Shown: piece by piece, positions 1 through 5,336 of the stretch
Position numbering within the stretch: position 1 is the first letter of the stretch
Layout: each line of letters starts with the position of its first letter
Origin: Candidatus Woesearchaeota archaeon
GTDB taxonomy: Archaea; Nanobdellota; Nanobdellia; SCGC-AAA011-G17; VGLX01
Length of the DNA: 6,328 nucleotides
Reading direction: 5' to 3'
Assembly (NCBI GenBank): GCA_016866645.1
Contig: VGLX01000086.1
Location: 1-6,328 of the forward strand
Made by a program: the position numbers and the translations under genes
The notes under the pieces: generated by a model
Told to the model about the DNA's origin: nothing
The model's database searches: none
Seen by the model: the letters and a program-made list of their open reading frames with translations, nothing else

Positions 1-586
1 AGAATAAAGAGAAAACATAAGCGAATGCTTTAAACACTTTAGCGCCGTCGAAGAATCCGAAAGGCAAGATGTTGAATATGAACAGGAACAGGTTAATTTT
101 CTTCGTAAGGTGGGCAAGTATCATCTGCTTCCTGTTAAGCTTGAAAAACTTGATATAAACGCTGGCACCAAGCCATAAGAATAAGTTCACCAAAGGCCCA
201 GCTAACGCTACTAAGCCGCTAATTAAGACGTGCGCATCAGACGGTATGCTCACATAGCCTGGCACGAACATTATGAACGGTGCGTTAACCATCTTCAAAA
301 AAACGCCTAAACCCAAGCCCCAATAGCTGGCAGAGAACTCTGCGCTAAGCCCGAACAACAAAGCTACGAACTTGTGCCCTAATTCATGAAGCGCGACAGC
401 CGGAGCAGTGATAATCACCGCGTACTTCAAAGCCTCCCAATCCAAGCCTTGGGCCTGCGCCTTCAGAAGATGATAAATCCCCCTCTGCCCGAAAAGCTGC
501 TGAGGCATGAAAGCAGAAAATATGTAACCAAGTGCCAAAGTCATCACTACAAGATCGAAAAACTCCTTGAAAGATATCAGGGTCAT
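1..586 (-). CDS. Site-2 protease-like M50 family membrane zinc metalloprotease (partial, 3' end outside window)
   Basis: Reading the minus strand from ATG at 586-584 gives 195 uninterrupted codons to the window edge. Residues 67-71 are HELGH, the zinc-binding and catalytic HExxH motif, set inside a hydrophobic helix. Residues 129-134 read AGPLVN, a conserved M50 segment. Residues 172-181 are NILPFGFFDG, matching the N-x-x-P...DG motif that supplies the third zinc ligand (D180). Hydrophobic segments lie near residues 9-27, 53-79, 119-145 and 164-192. These features identify a site-2-protease-type enzyme that cleaves substrates within the membrane; its substrate cannot be told from sequence. 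The start is favoured because a TATA-like box (617-609) lies about 27 bases upstream, implying a leaderless transcript. A second in-frame ATG (residue 15) is possible. The gene is transcribed divergently from valS. No PDZ domain is seen in the visible part. The family call is firm; the C-terminus is unseen. Confidence 0.9.
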   Translation of the reverse strand, partial: MTLISFKEFFDLVVMTLALGYIFSAFMPQQLFGQRGIYHLLKAQAQGLDWEALKYAVIITAPAVALHELGHKFVALLFGLSAEFSASYWGLGLGVFLKMVNAPFIMFVPGYVSIPSDAHVLISGLVALAGPLVNLFLWLGASVYIKFFKLNRKQMILAHLTKKINLFLFIFNILPFGFFDGAKVFKAFAYVFSLF

Positions 587-606
587 AACAAGTCTTATGT
601 CTGGAT

Positions 607-619
607 GGTTTTAAAAACC
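607..619 (-). promoter_or_regulatory. TATA-like promoter box for the M50 protease gene
   Basis: The minus strand reads GGTTTTTAAAACC over 619-607, an A/T core flanked by GG and CC and nearly palindromic. Its centre lies about 27 bases before the ATG at 586, the usual spacing from an archaeal TATA box to the transcription start. This implies that transcription begins at or next to the start codon (leaderless mRNA). Because the core is symmetric it could also bind TBP in the other direction. The call is based on position and composition only. Confidence 0.55.
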
Positions 620-630
620 TTTTCAAAACA

Positions 631-638
631 TTTAAAAA
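631..638 (+). promoter_or_regulatory. TATA-like promoter box for valS
   Basis: TTTAAAAA lies centred about 32 bases before the valS ATG at 667. This predicts a transcription start near 661 and a leader of only a few bases. There is no Shine-Dalgarno-like sequence between the box and the ATG, which fits a leaderless or very short-leader transcript. The box sits about 20 bases from the oppositely oriented box of the M50 gene, so both genes share an intergenic region of 80 bases. Confidence 0.6.
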
Positions 639-666
639 TTAGGAATCGCTGAACATACTCAAAACT

Positions 667-3051
667 ATGGAATTACCTAAAGATTATAACGCTGCAGAAG
701 CAGAAGCGAAATGGCAGAAATACTGGGAAGAGCACAACATCTACAAGTTCGACCCGGAAAGCAAGAAGCCGGTGTATTCTATAGACGTGCCGCCGCCTTA
801 CGCCTCAGCAGGGCACTTGCACATAGGCCACGCCTTGCACTACACCCAGTTCGAGATAATCGCCAGGTACAGGCGAATGGCAGGTTATAACGTCTATTTC
901 GCACCCTGCTTTGACAACAACGGCCTGCCGACTGAGAAATACGTTGAAGATAAGTTCAAAATCTCAAAAAAGGATACCACAAAATCCGATTTTAGGAAGC
1001 TCTGTCGAGAAGAATCTTCTAAAGTAGAGAAGGAGTATGCGGATAGGGTATTCAAAACATTAGGGCACTCCTATGATTGGAGCCTACAATACACCACGAT
1101 AGACCCTCAAGCCCAAAAAGTGGCACAAAAATCGTTCATAGAACTAGTCAAGAAAGGAGAAGCATACAGGAGCGAGGAGCCAACGCTTTGGTGCCCTAAA
1201 CACCAGACTGCCTTAGCGCAGGCAGAGATAGAAGACGTGCAAAGGACTACAAAACTGAACTACCTATACTTTGACTTAGAAAACGGAGGAAAGATAGAAG
1301 TCGCTACGACCAGGCCAGAGTTCTTGCCATCATGCGTAGGAATATTCATACACCCGAAAGATACAAGGTATAAACATCTGGTTAGTCAGAAAGCGATAGT
1401 GCCGCTTTTTAAACAAAAAGTGCCAATTATGGAAGATGAAGATGTAGACATGAGCTTCGGCACTGGTATCGTTATGCTTTGCTTATTTGGTGATTCTTCG
1501 GACGTATCATGGTGGAAGAAATACAGTCTCCCATTAAAGAAAATACTGACAGAAGACGGGCGGATGAACAAAGAATGCGGGCCTTACCAAGGCTTGACGA
1601 TAAAAGAGGCGCAAGAGCAGATAATCCAAGAGCTGGACAGCCAAGGATACTTGATAAAGCAGGAGCCTTTGCAGCAGACAGTAGGCGGCTGCTGGAGATG
1701 CAGCACGCCAGTAGAGTTCATAGTCACAAAACAATGGTTCATCAAAACATTAATCCATAAAGAGAAGATGATTCATCAGGGCAGGAAGATAAACTGGTAC
1801 CCGGAGTTTTACAGGAAAAGATACGAAGACTGGACTAACAATCTCGCCTGGGACTGGTGCATTTCAAGGCAAAGGTTCTACGGGGTGCCGATACCAGTGT
1901 GGTATTGCAAGAAATGCGGCACTGCGATGCTTCCTGATGAGAAAGACCTGCCAATAGACCCTGAGCATGACAGGCCGAAACATAAATGCTCTTGCGGCAG
2001 CGAAGAATTCACAGCGGACCCTGACGTGTTCGACACATGGATGACCTCAAGCATGAGCCCGGAGATCGCGGTAAGATGGCTAGAAAAATCTGAACGTTTC
2101 AAGAAAATGTTCCCGACATCGCTAAGGCCGCAATCGCATGACATAATAAGGACATGGGCGTTCTACACGATACTCAAAGCATTGCTGCATTTCAACGAGA
2201 TACCATGGAAGGACATCGCTATAGGCACATTCGTCCTAGACTCGAAAGGAAGAGGAATGCACAAGTCGAAAGGGAATGCGATATGGACTCATGAACTATT
2301 ATCGAAATATAATATCGACGTCGTTAGGTACTGGGTGGGCACAGCGACTTTCGGAGAAGACCTGCCATTCCAAGAGAAAGACCTGATCACGGGACAGAAG
2401 TTCCAGAACAAGCTTTGGAACGCCTCGAAATTTGTCATATCCCACTTGCAAGACTACGACTGCAAAAAGCCGAAACATTTAGAAAACATGGACAGATGGT
2501 TATTATCAAAGCTGCAAGAAATTGTGCAACAAACTACAGAAGCGTATCAAGAATACCGGACTGGAGAAGCTAAGAGATTAGTAGAACAGTTCTTCTGGCA
2601 CACTTTCTGCGACAACTATCTAGAAATATCCAAAGACCGGCTTTACAACAAAGAACTGCACGGTAAAGAACCGAGGCATTCTGCCCAGTACACATTGTAC
2701 ACTGCAATGCTGTCAATACTTAAGATGTTCGCGCCTATCATGCCGCACATCACAGAAGAGCTTTACAGCCACTACTTCAAGGACAAGGAAGGGAAGAAGA
2801 GCATACACGTTAGCGACTGGCCAGAACATGATAAAAGTTTAGAAGACAAAAAAATAGAAGCGCTAGGGGACAAAGCAGTAGGCATCATAAGCAAAGTCCG
2901 CCAGTACAAGACTCAGAATAACAAATCCATGAAAACGCCAGTTAAGCTAATCTTGGACGATCCGGAGTTAGGTCAAGTGCTAGCAGACCTGAAATCAGTC
3001 ACAAACGCGACCGAAATAATCTTCGGTAAAACTTTAGAAATCTCTTTTTGA
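667..3051 (+). CDS. valS: Valine--tRNA ligase (ValRS), archaeal/eukaryotic type
   Basis: This 794-residue class I synthetase attaches valine to tRNA-Val in the cytoplasm. The N-terminus (KDYNAAEAEAKWQKYW) is typical of ValRS and supports the ATG at 667. The ATP-binding HIGH motif is exact at residues 52-55 (GHLHIGH). The editing (CP1) domain follows: TTRPEFLPSC at 214-223 and FGTGIVMLCLFGD at 264-276, the latter in the archaeal form, for hydrolysing mischarged threonine. Zinc-ligand-like pairs lie at C176/H179 with C342/C345, and at C414/C417 with C441/C443. TPVEFIVTKQWFIK (347-360) and DTWMTSSMSP (456-465) are ValRS signatures. The KMSKS loop reads GMHKSKGN (530-537), keeping the key lysine K533. 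An anticodon-binding helical domain fills roughly 600-745. The long C-terminal coiled-coil arm of bacterial ValRS is absent. The gene ends in TGA, 16 bases before the YbaK-like gene, probably co-transcribed with it. Confidence 0.97.
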   Translation: MELPKDYNAAEAEAKWQKYWEEHNIYKFDPESKKPVYSIDVPPPYASAGHLHIGHALHYTQFEIIARYRRMAGYNVYFAPCFDNNGLPTEKYVEDKFKISKKDTTKSDFRKLCREESSKVEKEYADRVFKTLGHSYDWSLQYTTIDPQAQKVAQKSFIELVKKGEAYRSEEPTLWCPKHQTALAQAEIEDVQRTTKLNYLYFDLENGGKIEVATTRPEFLPSCVGIFIHPKDTRYKHLVSQKAIVPLFKQKVPIMEDEDVDMSFGTGIVMLCLFGDSSDVSWWKKYSLPLKKILTEDGRMNKECGPYQGLTIKEAQEQIIQELDSQGYLIKQEPLQQTVGGCWRCSTPVEFIVTKQWFIKTLIHKEKMIHQGRKINWYPEFYRKRYEDWTNNLAWDWCISRQRFYGVPIPVWYCKKCGTAMLPDEKDLPIDPEHDRPKHKCSCGSEEFTADPDVFDTWMTSSMSPEIAVRWLEKSERFKKMFPTSLRPQSHDIIRTWAFYTILKALLHFNEIPWKDIAIGTFVLDSKGRGMHKSKGNAIWTHELLSKYNIDVVRYWVGTATFGEDLPFQEKDLITGQKFQNKLWNASKFVISHLQDYDCKKPKHLENMDRWLLSKLQEIVQQTTEAYQEYRTGEAKRLVEQFFWHTFCDNYLEISKDRLYNKELHGKEPRHSAQYTLYTAMLSILKMFAPIMPHITEELYSHYFKDKEGKKSIHVSDWPEHDKSLEDKKIEALGDKAVGIISKVRQYKTQNNKSMKTPVKLILDDPELGQVLADLKSVTNATEIIFGKTLEISF
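3033..3040 (+). promoter_or_regulatory. Possible internal TATA-like box before the YbaK-like gene
   Basis: TTTAGAAA inside the last codons of valS is centred about 31 bases before the ATG at 3068, nearly the spacing seen for the valS box. The downstream gene has no Shine-Dalgarno-like sequence, which would fit an extra short-leader transcript. The match is imperfect and it overlaps coding sequence, so it may be chance. Confidence 0.25.
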
Positions 3052-3067
3052 CAATTCTCAAACCAGA

Positions 3068-3538
3068 ATGGAATACCTCAATAAACTAAAAAAGTATCTA
3101 AGCGAAAAAGATGTTAAGCATGAACTCTTGCATATGGGTGAAAGCGTAGCCACCAGCATAGAAGCGGCCAAGCAGATGGGCGAAGACGCTGAGAAGATAG
3201 TCAAAAGCATAGTCTTCTTCAAAAACGATATGGTAATAGTCGTGATATTGAGAAAGGGCGACAGGGTAGACAAGGCCAAGGTATCAAAAGCGCTAAACGT
3301 GTCAGGGCTAAGCCTCTGCAGTCCTGAAGAGACATTAGAAAAGACAGGATATCCTGCAGGAGGGGTTCCTCCGTTAGGGTTCAAGGCAGAATTCTTGATA
3401 GACGAAAAAGCCGCCGAGAAAGAAGAAGTTATTGCCGGCGGAGGGAACAGCAGAACCTTGATAAAGATAAGAATGAAAGAATTATTAAAGCATAACAACG
3501 CTAGGATAATTAGCCTTAGGAGAGAAGATGGACATTAA
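3068..3538 (+). CDS. YbaK/ProX-type aminoacyl-tRNA deacylase (trans-editing domain protein)
   Basis: This 156-residue protein has the length and layout of a free-standing YbaK/prolyl-tRNA-editing (INS-like) domain. Visible signatures are EKIVKSIVFF (42-51), whose K46 sits where the family has its conserved functional lysine, then GYPAGGVPPLG (94-104), the glycine-rich substrate loop, and AGGG (123-126) near the C-terminus. Family members hydrolyse wrongly charged tRNAs, classically Cys-tRNA-Pro (YbaK) or Ala-tRNA-Pro (ProXp-ala/PrdX). Which substrate this one takes cannot be decided here, so no gene symbol is given. It lies 16 bases after valS and overlaps the aRF1 start by 11 bases, so it is almost certainly in the same transcription unit. 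No ribosome-binding sequence precedes its ATG. Family call strong, substrate unknown. Confidence 0.88.
   Translation: MEYLNKLKKYLSEKDVKHELLHMGESVATSIEAAKQMGEDAEKIVKSIVFFKNDMVIVVILRKGDRVDKAKVSKALNVSGLSLCSPEETLEKTGYPAGGVPPLGFKAEFLIDEKAAEKEEVIAGGGNSRTLIKIRMKELLKHNNARIISLRREDGH
3518..3525 (+). promoter_or_regulatory. Ribosome binding site of aRF1
   Basis: AGGAGAGA within the last codons of the YbaK-like gene lies just before the ATG at 3528. It is a good match to an archaeal Shine-Dalgarno sequence. It supports this start and translation of aRF1 from a shared message, in contrast to valS and the YbaK-like gene, which lack such a site. Confidence 0.6.
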
Positions 3539-4619
3539 GCAAAAGCTCGCGATGAGAAAACTGATAAAGAAACTAGAGTCTATTAGGGGCAGGCATACAG
3601 AACTCGTATCAGTCTACATACCTGCAGGTTATGACATGATCAAGATCATACAGCACTTACAGCAGGAACAGGGCACAGCTTCTAACATAAAAGACGCGAA
3701 TACTAGGAATAATGTGATAGACTCTTTAGAAAGGATGATAAGGCATTTAAGGCTTTACAAACAGACGCCACCTAACGGATTGGCAGTCTTCTCAGGAAAC
3801 GCTTCAGACCATCCAAGCAAGGTGGTAATAGAAGTTTGGTCGATAGAGCCTCCAGAGCCGTTAAACTTCCGGCTGTACAGGTGCGACCAGACGTTCATGC
3901 TCGACCCTCTTAAGGAGATGATGGAGCATAAGCACGTTTACGGGTTAATAGTCCTGGACAGGAGAGATGCCAGCATAGGTGTGCTTAAAGGTAACGTGAT
4001 AAAAGAAATAGCGTCAACAGCGTCGAACGTTCCAGGGAAAGCAAAAACTGGTGGTCAGTCAGCGATGAGATACGCGAGGATAAGGCTTGAGATGAAGAAA
4101 GAGTTCTTCAAAAGGGTAGGAGAGCTCGCAAACCAGGCGTTCCTTACCATGAAAGACCTTAAAGGGATACTAGTTGGAGGGCCGGTCCCGACGAAAGACG
4201 AATTCGTAGACGGGGATTATCTTAATAATGAACTGAAAAAAAAGATAGTTGCTATGCAAGACCTAAGCTACACGGGCGATTTTGGCTTGCAAGAACTCGT
4301 AGACAAAAGCAAAGAAGTATTAGCAAAAGAAGATATCACTAAAGAGAAAAAAGTAGTTAACGAGTTCTTCGAAGTCTTAAGAAAAGAGCCGGGAAGGGTC
4401 GCTTATGGAAAAGCAGAAGTCAACACGGCACTTGAGATGGGGGCAGTGGATAAGCTGCTATTGTCTGAAAACCTCCCTGAGGAAGAATTAGAGGAATTAC
4501 AAGAAAAAGGCGAAAAGCTAGGTGCAGAAGTGCACATAATAAGCATAGACACAATGGAGGGGGGCCAGATAAAAGGCTTGGGCGGATACGCAGCGATACT
4601 AAGATACTCTTTGAAATAA
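3528..4619 (+). CDS. prf1: Archaeal peptide chain release factor aRF1 (eRF1 family), short form
   Basis: This 363-residue protein reads stop codons in the ribosomal A site and triggers release of the finished peptide. Domain 1 (about 1-135) holds the stop-decoding elements: TASNIKD at 50-56 in place of the usual TASNIKS, and Y117-x-C119-x3-F123, the YxCxxxF motif. The GTx loop reads RHTE at 22-25. Domain 2 carries the catalytic GGQ at 175-177 in GKAKTGGQSAMR. Domain 3 ends in EGGQIKGLGGYAAILRY (344-360), the canonical C-terminus. Typical archaeal aRF1 has about 410-420 residues. The shortfall falls near residues 313-330, where ENLPEEELEEL runs straight into LGAEVHIIS, so the minidomain with its zinc-ribbon-like cysteines is missing; the only cysteine is C119. 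The frame is intact on both sides, so this is not a frameshift. The gene overlaps the YbaK-like gene by 11 bases and ends in TAA. Confidence 0.95.
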   Translation: MDIKQKLAMRKLIKKLESIRGRHTELVSVYIPAGYDMIKIIQHLQQEQGTASNIKDANTRNNVIDSLERMIRHLRLYKQTPPNGLAVFSGNASDHPSKVVIEVWSIEPPEPLNFRLYRCDQTFMLDPLKEMMEHKHVYGLIVLDRRDASIGVLKGNVIKEIASTASNVPGKAKTGGQSAMRYARIRLEMKKEFFKRVGELANQAFLTMKDLKGILVGGPVPTKDEFVDGDYLNNELKKKIVAMQDLSYTGDFGLQELVDKSKEVLAKEDITKEKKVVNEFFEVLRKEPGRVAYGKAEVNTALEMGAVDKLLLSENLPEEELEELQEKGEKLGAEVHIISIDTMEGGQIKGLGGYAAILRYSLK

Positions 4620-4629
4620 ATACAGAATG

Positions 4630-4637
4630 TTTAAAAA
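4630..4637 (+). promoter_or_regulatory. TATA-like promoter box for scpB
   Basis: TTTAAAAA in the 54-base gap after aRF1 matches the box before valS. It predicts transcription starting near 4660, just before the AGGTGA ribosome-binding sequence. This marks the likely start of a second transcription unit, scpB plus the membrane glycosyltransferase-like gene. No clear T-rich terminator is seen after aRF1, so read-through is also possible. Confidence 0.55.
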
Positions 4638-4660
4638 CAAAAAACTATTACTATAACAAA

Positions 4661-4666
4661 AGGTGA
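4661..4666 (+). promoter_or_regulatory. Ribosome binding site deciding the TTG start of scpB
   Basis: AGGTGA is a strong Shine-Dalgarno match, 7 bases before the TTG at 4674. No in-frame ATG is close by, and the protein from this TTG (MDENLQEERNKVEAILF) begins where ScpB family members begin, so the TTG start is preferred. Confidence 0.65.
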
Positions 4667-4673
4667 CATTGTC

Positions 4674-5336
4674 TTGGACGAAAACTTGCAAGAGGAAAGG
4701 AACAAGGTCGAAGCCATACTCTTTACTACTGGAAGGTTCATGACCTTGCAGGAAGTCGCAGACCTCTGCGGGATAGGCTCAGTAGGCATAGTCAAAGAGT
4801 TGATAGGATCTTTGCAGAAAGATTATGATTCTAAACCTGGCGCGTTGGCAGTGTTAGAAGACGGCGGCAAATACAAGCTGTCTATAAGAAAAAAATACAA
4901 CTACTTGACAACTAAGCTTTTAGACGTCACAGAACTTGACAAGCCCACACAGGAGACCCTGGCAGTCATAGCCTACAAGCAGCCCGCAATACAGGCGGAT
5001 GTGATAAGGATAAGGGGCAACAAGGCCTATGATCATATAGAAAAACTGAAAGAGCTCGGCTTTGTAACGTCTGATAAGTACGGAAGGACAAGGCTTTTGA
5101 AGCTGACTCAAAAATTCTTCGACTACTTCGACCTGGTAGAGGACCATCTGAAAGAAAAATTCGCGAACTTAGCCAAGCTGGAGGAGCAGACTAAAGAATT
5201 AGAAAAACAATTAGGCGAACCAGCGCCTGCTGAACAGTCTGCCCCGCAGGAAGAGCAGGAATCCGCAGAGCAGCCTCCGCAGGCGCCTGAGGAAGAAAAC
5301 CCCAGAGAAAAAGGTTCTGAAGATGAAGCCGTATAA
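4674..5336 (+). CDS. scpB: Segregation and condensation protein ScpB
   Basis: ScpB is the paired winged-helix subunit that, as a dimer, binds the kleisin ScpA and helps the SMC complex organise and segregate the chromosome. The 220-residue product shows the first winged helix at about 8-80 (KVEAILFTTGRFMTLQEVADL) and the second at about 88-155. The second contains the family hallmark TLAVIAYKQPAIQADVIRIRG (95-115), then HIEKLKELGFV and GRTRLLKLTQKFFDYF. Residues 157-181 are charged and probably helical or coiled coil. Residues 183-220 form an acidic, Pro/Glu/Gln/Ala-rich tail that is likely disordered. Translation starts at TTG with a good AGGTGA site. Neither scpA nor smc is in the window. 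The stop (TAA) lies inside the next gene, overlapping it by 14 bases. The family call is strong; the SMC partnership is known for the family and not shown here. Confidence 0.92.
   Translation: MDENLQEERNKVEAILFTTGRFMTLQEVADLCGIGSVGIVKELIGSLQKDYDSKPGALAVLEDGGKYKLSIRKKYNYLTTKLLDVTELDKPTQETLAVIAYKQPAIQADVIRIRGNKAYDHIEKLKELGFVTSDKYGRTRLLKLTQKFFDYFDLVEDHLKEKFANLAKLEEQTKELEKQLGEPAPAEQSAPQEEQESAEQPPQAPEEENPREKGSEDEAV

Noticed and set aside
384..626. An 80-codon minus-strand reading frame
   Set aside because: It is the wrong frame of the M50 gene; the correct minus-strand frame contains HELGH and stays open to the window edge.
386..652. An 88-codon plus-strand reading frame covering the promoter region
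   Set aside because: It lies antisense to the M50 protease N-terminus, whose HELGH motif and helices are convincing, and its predicted peptide shows no recognisable domain.
3049..3051. Stop-codon reassignment of UGA or UAA suggested by the NIKD motif
   Set aside because: valS ends at TGA and the other three complete genes at TAA exactly at the expected family C-termini, and translating past the valS stop gives no continuation of a known domain.
3041..3052. T-rich stretch after valS as a transcription terminator
   Set aside because: There are only five consecutive Ts, they overlap the valS stop codon, and the next gene starts 16 bases later in an apparent operon.
3058..3498. A 146-codon minus-strand reading frame
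   Set aside because: It is an antisense shadow of the YbaK-like gene, rich in Ser, Leu and Phe as expected from reversed Lys/Glu codons, with no family signature.
4464..4517. Frameshift or sequencing error explaining the short aRF1
   Set aside because: Conserved sequence on both sides of the missing minidomain is in one frame, so a frameshift is not needed; an in-frame deletion is the simpler reading.
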